Origin: Fodinibacter luteus
GTDB lineage: Bacteria > Actinomycetota > Actinomycetes > Actinomycetales > Dermatophilaceae
Direction: 5' to 3'
DNA length: 64,000 bases
Assembly: GCF_039541575.1 (NCBI RefSeq)
Contig: NZ_BAABGM010000015.1
Location: forward strand, 62,001-126,000
Part shown: positions 1-7,184 of the stretch, piece after piece
Layout of the letters: every line of letters starts with the position of its first letter
Position numbering within the stretch: the first letter of the stretch is position 1
The notes under the pieces: model-generated
What the model saw: the letters and a program-made list of their open reading frames with translations, nothing else
Told to the model about the DNA's origin: nothing
Databases searched by the model: none
Translations under genes and position numbers: made by a program

Positions 1-68
1 GACGTGACGACCCACCAGACGAGGGCCGCCGCGGCGACGATCAGGACCAGCTTGACGAAGGGGCTCAT
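1..68 (-). CDS. Partial membrane protein, N-terminus only
   Basis: A reading frame on the minus strand starts with ATG at 68 and runs off the window edge. The 22 visible residues begin MSPFVKLVLIVAAAALVWW and form one hydrophobic segment, so the product probably starts with a membrane anchor or signal sequence. It is divergent from the cation transporter gene at 163. Too little is visible to name a family. Confidence 0.4.
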   Translation of the reverse strand, partial: MSPFVKLVLIVAAAALVWWVVT

Positions 69-162
69 GCCGCCAAGCGTATGTCGGGCCGGGCCCCGTG
101 CCGTGTGCCGGGAGCCGTGCCCCGGTCCGGGGAGGGTGCGCCAGGCCCGGGAGGATGGGGGC

Positions 163-783
163 ATGACGACCGGCGAGCTCATCGACCCCCGCCTGCTCCG
201 CCGCACCGTGCTGCTCGTGGCCGGCCTCAACCTCTCCTACGCGGGCGTCGAGATGGCGGTCTCGCTCGCCATCGGGTCGGTCTCGCTGCTCGCCGACTCC
301 GTCGACTTCCTCGAGGACGCCGCGATCAACCTGCTCATCGCGCTCGCCCTCGGCTGGCCCCTCGCCCGCCGGGCCCTCGCCGGGCACGTCATGGCGGGGG
401 TCATCCTCGTGCCGGCGGTCTTCGCGGCGTGGCAGGCGTTCGCCAAGGCGCTCGACCCGGTCGCCCCGGACGTCACGGCGCTCGTGGTCACGGCGGGCGG
501 CGCCGCGGTCGTCAACGCCGCGTGCGCCCTCCTCCTCGCCCGGGTGCGCCATCACGGTGGCTCCCTGAGCGGGGCGGCCTACCTGTCGGCCCGCAACGAC
601 GTCGTCGTCAACGTCGCGATCATCGTCATGGCCCTCGTCACCGCCTGGACGATGTCGGGCTGGCCCGACATCGTGCTCGGCGCCGTGATCGTCGTCGTCA
701 ACGGCAAGGCAGCGTGGGAGGTCTGGGAGCTCGCCGGCGAGGAGCGGCTCGCCGCCGGGGCCCTCGCGGGCGAGGACCTCTGA
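163..783 (+). CDS. Cation diffusion facilitator-like cation transporter
   Basis: A 206-residue protein, almost entirely hydrophobic with about five to six membrane segments. It resembles the membrane domain of the CDF/cation efflux family, which exports divalent metals such as Zn2+ in exchange for protons. The motif GSVSLLADSVDFLEDA (about residues 36-51) matches the family's metal-site helix, with Asp where many members have His (DFLED instead of HxxxD). A second polar helix reads SARNDVVVN, where the family often has HxxxD. The C-terminal cytoplasmic domain of longer CDF proteins is missing, so this is a short form. ATG at 163 was chosen because the protein N-terminus fits the family there; upstream in-frame codons encode low-complexity sequence. 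A strong hairpin follows at 811-840. Substrate is unknown. Confidence 0.75.
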   Translation: MTTGELIDPRLLRRTVLLVAGLNLSYAGVEMAVSLAIGSVSLLADSVDFLEDAAINLLIALALGWPLARRALAGHVMAGVILVPAVFAAWQAFAKALDPVAPDVTALVVTAGGAAVVNAACALLLARVRHHGGSLSGAAYLSARNDVVVNVAIIVMALVTAWTMSGWPDIVLGAVIVVVNGKAAWEVWELAGEERLAAGALAGEDL

Positions 784-810
784 CGACTGATCGCCATCGG
801 CACGTGTGGA

Positions 811-840
811 CGGCTCCCGGCCCCTCTCCGCCGGGAGCCG
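811..840 (+). terminator. Hairpin terminator after the cation transporter gene
   Basis: Perfect 10-bp inverted repeat (CGGCTCCCGG / CCGGGAGCCG) with a 10-nt loop, 28 bp after the stop codon. It has no T-tract, as is usual in actinobacteria. Confidence 0.6.
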
Positions 841-977
841 CCTCGTGGGGGCCGGGTCGGCTCACCGCTCAGGGATCCACGCGGGTGCCGGCCGGGGCAG
901 CCAACCGCGTCGAGCTGGCGACGATGGCTCGGCACGCCGCCGAGCGGAACCGCCAGCCGGGTGCCACGGCATCCGAA

Positions 978-1099
978 CCGGTGACGCCGGCGGCGGGCTG
1001 ACCGGTGACGCCGGCCGCGGGCTGACCCCGTGACGCCGGCCGCGGGCTGACCCCGTGGCGCCGGTCGCGGTTGATCCGGTGACGCCGGCGGCGGGCTGA
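978..1099. repeat. Tandem repeat, five units of 24-25 bp
   Basis: Five adjacent units with core GTGACGCCGGC.GCGGGCTGA begin at about 978, 1002, 1027, 1052 and 1076. Units 1, 2, 3 and 5 are nearly identical and unit 4 is diverged. Each contains GCCGGC or CCGCGG, so each can fold. There are no spacers, so this is not a CRISPR array. With the hairpin at 811 it fills the 367-bp gap between the cation transporter gene and folC. Confidence 0.8.
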
Positions 1100-1111
1100 T
1101 GGTCCGGCCCT

Positions 1112-1212
1112 GCGGTGACGACCGAGCCGGTGGATGCACCCTCGGGGCAGTCAGACGTCCGTCGTGCCGAGCAGCATCCGCACCTCGGCCGCGGTGACGA
1201 CCGAGCCGGTGG
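1112..1212. repeat. 22-bp direct repeat, one copy inside folC
   Basis: The sequence GCGGTGACGACCGAGCCGGT plus GG occurs at 1112-1133 (beyond the folC stop) and at 1191-1212 (inside the folC C-terminal coding region). The copies are 79 bp apart and lie on both sides of the stop codon at 1151-1153. Confidence 0.75.
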
Positions 1213-2545
1213 CGAGCACTCCCCCGCTGACCCCGCCCCCGGCATCCGCCAGGCCCGCGGCTTGGTCGAGGGCGTCGGGCAGGTCGTCGACGACGGTCAC
1301 GCGGTGCTCGCCGAACACGTCGACGGCGATCTCGCCGAGGCGTCGCGGCGACATGGCGCGTGGTGACGTCGTCCGGGTGACGACGACCTCGTCGAGCACG
1401 GGCTCGAGGGCTTCGAGGATCTCGGCGGCGTCCTTGTCCTTCATGACGGCGACGACCCCCACGAGGCGGGAGAAGGTGAACGACTCGGTGACCGCCCGGG
1501 CGAGCACGCGCGCGCCCGCGGGGTTGTGGGCGGCGTCGACGAGCACGGTGGGGCTGCGCCGCACGATCTCGAGGCGCCCCGGCGACTGCACCGCGGCGAG
1601 CCCGGTGCGCAGGACGTCGATGTCGAGCGGTTGCCCACCGCCGCCGAGGAAGGCCTCGACGGCCACCACCGCCACCGCGGCGTTCTGGGCCTGGTGGGTG
1701 CCGTGCAGCGGCAGGAACAGGTCGGGGTAGTCGGCCGCGAGGCCGCGCACCGAGATCTGCTGCCCGCCGACCGCGACGTCGCGCTCGGTGACACCGAATT
1801 CGTTGCCCTCGAACACGATCCGCGCCCCGACGTCGTTGGCTCGGTCGACGAGCACCTCGGCCGCCTCCTCCGCCGGCTGGAGCCCGACCACCGTGATGGC
1901 GTCGGCCTTGATGATGCCGGCCTTCTCGCCGGCGATCTCCTCGACGGTGTCGCCGAGGAAGTGCCGGTGGTCGAGGTCGATCGGGGTGACGACGCTGACC
2001 GGGGCGTCGACGACGTTCGTCGCGTCCCACGACCCGCCCATGCCGACCTCGACGACCGCGACGTCGACGGGAAGATCGGCGAACGCGGCGTACGCCACGG
2101 CGACGAGCACCTCGAAGTACGTCATCGGCGGGCCGCCGTCGACGATCGAACGGGCGTCGACCATCTCGACGAACGGGATGACCTCGTCGTAGGCCGCGAG
2201 GAACCGCTCGGCGTCGACCGGGCGGCCCCCGACCGCGATCCGCTCGAGCATCGAGTGCAGGTGCGGCGACGTGAACCGTCCGGTGTTCAGGCCGAGCTCG
2301 CGCAGCACCGACTCGATGACCCGGGCGGTGCTCGTCTTGCCGTTCGTGCCGGTGACGTGGATGACGGGGAAGGTGCGCTGCGGGTCGCCGAGCAGCTCCA
2401 TGACCGCCCGGATGCGGTCGAGGGAGGGCTCGAGGTCGTGCTCGGGCGCGCGGGAGAGGATCGACTCCTCGACCTCGCGCATCCGGCGGGTCACGTCGAG
2501 CTGGTGCGCGGCGTCGCGCTGGGAGGCGTCGGGTGCGGGGCTCAC
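1151..2545 (-). CDS. folC: Bifunctional folylpolyglutamate/dihydrofolate synthase
   Basis: FolC adds glutamate to dihydropteroate and to reduced folates in the cytoplasm, trapping folates in the cell. The protein (464 aa, normal length) shows the Mur-ligase-like ATP site VTGTNGKTSTARV (about residues 62-74), the folate-binding stretch GRFTSPHLHSMLERI, VGMGGSWDATNVV, and the C-terminal ligase segment VLVDAAHNPAGARVLA. GTG at 2545 was chosen because GGGGAG lies about 8 nt upstream; an in-frame ATG at 2575 lacks such a site. Its neighbour ileS lies upstream on the same strand but is separated by a remnant gene and repeats. In M. tuberculosis folC (Rv2447c) sits beside valS. Confidence 0.95.
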   Translation of the reverse strand: MSPAPDASQRDAAHQLDVTRRMREVEESILSRAPEHDLEPSLDRIRAVMELLGDPQRTFPVIHVTGTNGKTSTARVIESVLRELGLNTGRFTSPHLHSMLERIAVGGRPVDAERFLAAYDEVIPFVEMVDARSIVDGGPPMTYFEVLVAVAYAAFADLPVDVAVVEVGMGGSWDATNVVDAPVSVVTPIDLDHRHFLGDTVEEIAGEKAGIIKADAITVVGLQPAEEAAEVLVDRANDVGARIVFEGNEFGVTERDVAVGGQQISVRGLAADYPDLFLPLHGTHQAQNAAVAVVAVEAFLGGGGQPLDIDVLRTGLAAVQSPGRLEIVRRSPTVLVDAAHNPAGARVLARAVTESFTFSRLVGVVAVMKDKDAAEILEALEPVLDEVVVTRTTSPRAMSPRRLGEIAVDVFGEHRVTVVDDLPDALDQAAGLADAGGGVSGGVLATGSVVTAAEVRMLLGTTDV

Positions 2546-2626
2546 CGGCCCATTCTCCCCGACCGCGCCCACCACCCACGCGCGGGCGACGGGCGAAGGT
2601 GCGCGCCCGGCATCCGGATCCAGGAA

Positions 2627-2661
2627 GGTGGCCCCCCGGTCGCTGGGACCGGGGAGCCACC
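2627..2661 (-). terminator. Hairpin terminator downstream of the 2700-3227 remnant
   Basis: 15-bp inverted repeat with one mismatch (GGTGGCCCCCCGGTC at 2627-2641, GACCGGGGAGCCACC at 2647-2661) around a 5-nt loop. It lies 38 bp after the stop at 2700 on the minus strand, upstream of folC. Confidence 0.65.
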
Positions 2662-2699
2662 TCGGATGCCGTGCTGCTGGGCCTGGTTCGCGCCTCGCT

Positions 2700-3227
2700 T
2701 CAGTCCTTGGCCTTCTGGCAGGCCTTGCCGACGTCGACGCTCTCCCCGCGGTCGACGACGACCGACCGGCTCGCGACGACCGTGCCGTCGGACTTCGCGC
2801 AGGTCATCGTCCAGGCCTCCTTGACCCCGGTGTAGGTCGCGGGCGTCGGGGCGCGGAAGGAGACCTCACCGCTCCAGTCGCTGACGTCGCCACCGTCGTA
2901 GTTCTCGACGACGACGGTGTACTCGCCCGGGACGGGGTCGATGAGCACCGCGACCTCGGGGTCGTCGAGGCTGGCCGCCGAGGCCACCTGCCGGCCCTGG
3001 TCGTCGTAGACGTAGACGTCCCAGTCGACCGGGTTGCCCCTGTCGTCGGCGTCAGCGGGTTCCCACCCGACCTTGACCTCGGCGGCGCCGTTGTCGTACT
3101 GCGGCAGCCCGCCGATGGTGAAGGTCGCCCGCTCCGACGAGAACTCGGCGGGGATGCCGGCCGGTCCCGGGCCGTGGGGCCGCCGGCGCGAGGGTGCCAA
3201 GGGCGCGACGAACCGCGCGATCGGCAC
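2700..3227 (-). pseudogene. C-terminal fragment of a secreted peptidase-like protein
   Basis: From about 3160 down to 2700 the frame encodes a coherent beta-rich segment (FTIGGLPQYDNGAAEVKVGW, then DWDVYVYDDQGR, VLIDPVPGEYTVVVENYD). This resembles the accessory C-terminal domains that follow the catalytic domain in actinobacterial secreted peptidases. There is no signal peptide and no catalytic domain. The first roughly 25 residues of the frame come from the intergenic repeat at 3181-3342 and look non-native. The simplest reading is that the 5' part of a larger gene was lost and replaced by repeat DNA. A short, functional cytoplasmic protein is possible but less likely. The family assignment rests on recall of similar domains. 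Confidence 0.5.
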
Positions 3228-3342
3228 CCCTTTGCTGGAGCAACCCCCGCGCTGGGCGCCAGGGTCGCCGGCGCGAGGGTGCCAACGGCGCGACGAACCG
3301 CGCGATCGGCCCCCCTCACTGGAGCAACCCGCGCTCCGGGCC
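3181..3342. repeat. Two copies of an 85-bp palindrome-containing repeat
   Basis: Units start at 3181 and 3266. Each contains GAGGGTGCCAA.GGCGCGACG and ends in CTGGAGCAACCC. In unit 1 the arms GGGTGCC (3192-3198) and GGCACCC (3223-3229) with inner GCGCG/CGCGC can fold; unit 2 has a decayed right arm. The block lies between the 3' end of ileS and the peptidase-like remnant. Confidence 0.75.
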
Positions 3343-3365
3343 GAACCGACAGCGGGCGGGCTCCC

Positions 3366-6300
3366 TCAGCGCTTCGTGACCGACAGCCGCGCGGGGTAGC
3401 GCTCACCGATCGTGACCTCGGTGACGCCGGGGGCGGCTCGGTCGAGCGCGTCGAGGTCCGGGGTCACCGACAGGTGCTCGGCGAGGGTCTCGCCGGTCAC
3501 GAGGTCGCGGTGGTTGAGCACCGCCCGGTAGACGAACTCGGCGCCGGACACCTGCAGCGAGATCCGGTCGGACACCGCGAGGCCGGCCTCGCGCCGCGCC
3601 TGCTGCACCGCGCGCACGAGGTCGCGCGCGGCTCCCTCGAGCTCGAGCTCGGGGGTCACGTCGGTGTCGAGCACGACGAACCCGCCGCCGGGCAGCATCG
3701 CCGTCGCGTGCGACCCGGCCTGCTCGGCGTCGACGACGGTCTCGACGGTGTACTCGCCCTCGACGAGCGCGAGCCCGCCCGAGGTCACCGTGCCGTCGTC
3801 GGCCACCGACCAGTCACCCGTCTTCGAGCCCTTGATCGCCGTCTGCACGTCACGTCCGAGCCGGGGCCCCGCGGCGCGGGCGTTGACGACGAGGCGCTGG
3901 CTGATGCCGAAGTCGGACTCGTGCGCCTCCGATACGTCGAGCACGGTGACCGCCTTGACGTTGAGCTCGTCGGCGATGATGCCGGCGAACGGCCGCAGCC
4001 CTTCGGGGGCACCGGAGACGACGGTGAGCTCGGGCAGCGGCAGCCGCACCCGCAGCTTCTCCGCCTTGCGCAGTGAGGAGCCGGTCGAGCACACCGTCCG
4101 CACGGCATCCATCGCGGCGACGAGGTCGTCGTCGGCCGGCAGGTCGGAGGCGATCGGCCAGTCCTCGAGGTGGACAGACCGGCCACCGGTGAGCCCGCGC
4201 CAGATCTCCTCGGTGACGAGCGGCAGCAGCGGGGCCGCCACCCGGGTGAGCACCTCGAGCGTCGTGTAGAGCGTGTCGAAGGCCGCGCGTGCGGCAGAGC
4301 CGTCCCCTGTCCCGGTGTCCCAGAAGCGCTCCCGCGACCGACGGATGTACCAGTTGGTCAGGGCGTCGACGAACTGGCGCACCGACTCGCACGCGCCCGG
4401 GATGTCGTAGACGTCCATCTGGGCCTGCACCGTCTCGACGAGCCCGCGCAGCTTCGCGAGGAGGTAGCGGTCGAGCGGGTCGGTCGAGGCGGTCGACCAC
4501 TGCGCGGTGTACCCCCGGCCGCCGTTCGCGGCGTTGGCGTAGAGCGAGAAGAAGTACCAGCTGCTCCACAGCGGGATGAGCACCTGGCGGACGCCCTCGC
4601 GGATGCCCTCCTCGGTGACGACGAGGTTGCCGCCGCGCAGGATCGAGCTCGACATGAGGAACCAGCGCATCGCGTCGGCGCCGTCGCGGTTGAACACCTC
4701 GGTGACGTCGGGGTAGTTCTTGAGCGACTTGCTCATCTTGGCCCCGTCGCTGCCGAGCACGATGCCGTGGCTGACGCACGACGAGAACGCGGGCCGGTCG
4801 AACAGCGCCGTCGCGAGGACGTGGAGCGTGTAGAACCAGCCGCGGGTCTGCCCGATGTACTCGACGATGAAGTCGCCCGGGAAGTGGTGCTCGAACCACT
4901 CGGCGTTCTCGAACGGGTAGTGCACCTGGGCGAACGACATCGACCCCGAGTCGAACCACACGTCGAGGACGTCCTCGACGCGGCGCATCGTCGAGTTGCC
5001 CGTCGGGTCGTCGGGGTTGGGCCGCGTCAGGTGGTCGACGAACGGCCGGTGCAGGTCGGGCTCGCCGTGCTCGTTGCGGGGCAGCCGCCCGAAGTCGCGC
5101 TCGAGCTCCTCGAACGAGCCGTAGACGTCGATCCGCGGGTACTCCGGGCTGTCGGAGCGCCAGACGGGGATCGGGCTGCCCCAGAACCGGTTCCGCGAGA
5201 TCGACCAGTCGCGGGCGTTCTCGAGCCACTTGCCGAACTGGCCGTCCTTGACGTGCTCCGGGACCCAGGTGATCTCCTGGTTGAGCTCGACCATCCGGTC
5301 CTTGAACTTCGTGACCTCGACGAACCACGAGGACACCGCCATGTAGATGAGGGGCTCGCGGCAGCGCCAGCAGTGCGGGTACGAGTGGTCGTAGGTCTCG
5401 CGCCGCAGGAGCACGGTGCCGTCGCTGACCGAGGCACGCTCCCCCTCGCCGCGGGTCGCCGCCTTGAGGTGCTCGATGATGAGCGGGTTGGCGTCGAAGA
5501 CGTGCAGGCCCTCGTAGTCGTTGACGGGGTACGTGAACCTCCCGTCGGGGCCGACGGGCACGACGGGCTTGATGCCGTGCTGGTCGGTGAGCTGCTTGTC
5601 CTCCTCACCGAAGGCCGGGGCGATGTGGACGATGCCGGTGCCGTCGTCGGTCGTGACGTAGTCGGCGGACAGCACGACGTGCGAGCGGGCGTGACCGACG
5701 TAGTACGAGAACGGCGGCGTGTAGCGGCGCCCGAGCAGGTCGCGGCCGGTGAGCCGCTCGACGACGCGCTCCACGGCATCCTCGCCGAGCTCCCGGGTGT
5801 AGGCCCCGAGCCGCGCCTCCGCGAGCACGTACCGCTCGGTGCGCCCCGTCGGCCCGTCGGACTCGACGACGACGTAGTCGATGTCCTCGCCGACGGCCAT
5901 CGCAAGGTTGCTCGGGAGAGTCCACGGGGTGGTGGTCCAGATGAGGGCGAGCTCGCCCGTCTCGAGCCGGTAGCCGACGGTGACCGCGGGGTCCTGCCGG
6001 TTCTTGTAGACCTCCTCGTCCATCCGCAGCTCGTGGTTCGACAGCGGCGTCTGGTCGTTCCAGCAGTAGGGCAGGCAGCGGAAGCCCTCGTACACCAGGC
6101 CCTTGTCGTAGAGCGTCTTGAACGCCCACAGCACCGACTCCATGAAGGTCGGGTTGAGCGTCTTGTAGTCGTTCTCGAAGTCGACCCAGCGGGCCTGGCG
6201 GGTGACGTACTCCTCCCACTCCCCCGTGTACTTCATGACCGAGTCGCGGCACTTCGCGTTGAAGGTCTCGATCCCGAGCTCGAGGATCTCCTCCTTGGTC

Positions 6301-6662
6301 TTGATGCCGAGCTGGCTCATCGCCTCGAGCTCGGCGGGCAGCCCGTGGGTGTCCCAGCCGAACCGCCGCTCGACGCGCCGGCCGCGCATCGTCTCGTACC
6401 GGGGGACGATGTCCTTGACATAGCCGGTGAGCAGGTGGCCGTAGTGCGGCAGGCCGTTCGCGAACGGCGGGCCGTCGTAGAAGACGAACTCGTTGGCGCC
6501 GTCCTCCCCCGCCGGCCGGTTCTCGACGGAGGCGGCGAAGGTGCCGTCGGACGCCCAGTGCGCGAGGACGGCGTCCTCGACCTGCGGGAAGCGCGGGCTC
6601 GCGGGGACGCCGAACGCGGCGCCGGTGTGGTCACCGGTCGTGGAGACCTTCGGGTACGTCAT
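3366..6662 (-). CDS. ileS: Isoleucyl-tRNA synthetase
   Basis: Charges tRNA-Ile with isoleucine in the cytoplasm. The 1098-aa class I synthetase has the HIGH-type motif DGPPFANGLPHYGH (about residues 60-73) and the KMSKS motif GAKMSKSLKNYPDV (about residue 640). The length and sequence style match the large, eukaryote-like actinobacterial IleRS. The start ATG at 6662 has a CAGGAG site about 10 nt upstream. Longer in-frame extensions read through the leader RNA and are rejected. Expression is very likely controlled by the T-box leader immediately upstream. Confidence 0.97.
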   Translation of the reverse strand: MTYPKVSTTGDHTGAAFGVPASPRFPQVEDAVLAHWASDGTFAASVENRPAGEDGANEFVFYDGPPFANGLPHYGHLLTGYVKDIVPRYETMRGRRVERRFGWDTHGLPAELEAMSQLGIKTKEEILELGIETFNAKCRDSVMKYTGEWEEYVTRQARWVDFENDYKTLNPTFMESVLWAFKTLYDKGLVYEGFRCLPYCWNDQTPLSNHELRMDEEVYKNRQDPAVTVGYRLETGELALIWTTTPWTLPSNLAMAVGEDIDYVVVESDGPTGRTERYVLAEARLGAYTRELGEDAVERVVERLTGRDLLGRRYTPPFSYYVGHARSHVVLSADYVTTDDGTGIVHIAPAFGEEDKQLTDQHGIKPVVPVGPDGRFTYPVNDYEGLHVFDANPLIIEHLKAATRGEGERASVSDGTVLLRRETYDHSYPHCWRCREPLIYMAVSSWFVEVTKFKDRMVELNQEITWVPEHVKDGQFGKWLENARDWSISRNRFWGSPIPVWRSDSPEYPRIDVYGSFEELERDFGRLPRNEHGEPDLHRPFVDHLTRPNPDDPTGNSTMRRVEDVLDVWFDSGSMSFAQVHYPFENAEWFEHHFPGDFIVEYIGQTRGWFYTLHVLATALFDRPAFSSCVSHGIVLGSDGAKMSKSLKNYPDVTEVFNRDGADAMRWFLMSSSILRGGNLVVTEEGIREGVRQVLIPLWSSWYFFSLYANAANGGRGYTAQWSTASTDPLDRYLLAKLRGLVETVQAQMDVYDIPGACESVRQFVDALTNWYIRRSRERFWDTGTGDGSAARAAFDTLYTTLEVLTRVAAPLLPLVTEEIWRGLTGGRSVHLEDWPIASDLPADDDLVAAMDAVRTVCSTGSSLRKAEKLRVRLPLPELTVVSGAPEGLRPFAGIIADELNVKAVTVLDVSEAHESDFGISQRLVVNARAAGPRLGRDVQTAIKGSKTGDWSVADDGTVTSGGLALVEGEYTVETVVDAEQAGSHATAMLPGGGFVVLDTDVTPELELEGAARDLVRAVQQARREAGLAVSDRISLQVSGAEFVYRAVLNHRDLVTGETLAEHLSVTPDLDALDRAAPGVTEVTIGERYPARLSVTKR

Positions 6663-6922
6663 GGGGTGCCTGCTCCTGCGGTTCGTCGACTCGTCGTGCC
6701 GGGACGAGGACGAAGGGTGACGGCACGGCATCCGGATGCCGTCCGCGCACCTCCGCGGTACCACCTCGCTTGCCGCCCGCTCGGGCGACCGCTCTTGCAC
6801 CAGGTCGTGACGTGACCCGGACGTCCGGTTCTAGTGAGGACGCCCGACGGATGCCGTGGACGTCCCGTTCTTCCGGAGGCTCGCCGCTGATGACGGCTCG
6901 AACGCCTGTGCCGCCCATGATA
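6663..6922 (-). promoter_or_regulatory. ileS T-box leader with ultra-short specifier stem
   Basis: On the minus strand a -10-like TATCAT (6922-6917) precedes the leader. A mini-hairpin GCCG-TCATCAG-CGGC (6897-6883) presents the isoleucine codon ATC (6891-6889) in its loop. It is followed by CCTCCGGAAGAACGG and then the T-box core GAGGTGGTACCGCGG (6767-6753), the antiterminator/antisequestrator bulge that pairs with uncharged tRNA. A GGCATCCGGATGCC palindrome and the ileS Shine-Dalgarno site follow. Actinobacterial ileS T-boxes are known to act at translation and to use a reduced stem I. This architecture fits that class. I see no terminator with a U-tract, which supports translational control. 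Confidence 0.9.
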
Positions 6923-6944
6923 GCCACGCTGGACCCGTCGTTGC

Positions 6945-7056
6945 GTCCGGCAGGTTGGGGCCTCACGTTGCGTCCGGCAGGTGCGGCCCGCTGGCCCCCG
7001 AGGTGCCCGTCGTTGCGTCCGGCAAGTTGGGGCCCCGAGGCCCCGAGGTGCCGGAC
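6945..7056. repeat. REP-like palindrome with two half copies
   Basis: A full 40-bp element (7017-7056) has arms GTCCGGCA and TGCCGGAC around an inner GGGGCC/GGCCCC pair. Two half copies with the same left arm and following GTTGGGGCC-like sequence start at 6945 and 6972. The same 40-bp element occurs twice at 53769-53872. Confidence 0.75.
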
Positions 7057-7117
7057 ATCCGCCGGGAGGTGGTGCGGGGTCGCCGATCATCGCTGCGACA
7101 CAGCGAGATTCCTGTTA

Positions 7118-7154
7118 TCGAACACTTGTGCTATGGCGTCTGCGCCGGTAGAAT
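7118..7154 (+). promoter_or_regulatory. Promoter of the HNH gene overlapping an SOS-box-like site
   Basis: A -35 TTGTGC (7126-7131) and a -10 TAGAAT (7149-7154) are separated by 17 bp. Overlapping the -35 is TCGAAC-ACTT-GTGCTA (7118-7133). It matches the actinobacterial LexA box TCGAAC-N4-GTTCGA fully in the left half and at four of six positions in the right half. A GAGGGGGAG ribosome site and the GTG start at 7185 follow. LexA control is inferred. Confidence 0.6.
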
Positions 7155-7184
7155 CGGGGTGCGGGGAAAAGAGGGGGAGCAGTC

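Noticed and set aside
978..1099. CRISPR array
   Set aside because: The 24-25-bp units abut directly with no unique spacers, and there are no cas genes in the window.
4170..6815. An 881-codon frame opposite ileS
   Set aside because: Pure antisense shadow of ileS, without a ribosome site or domain.
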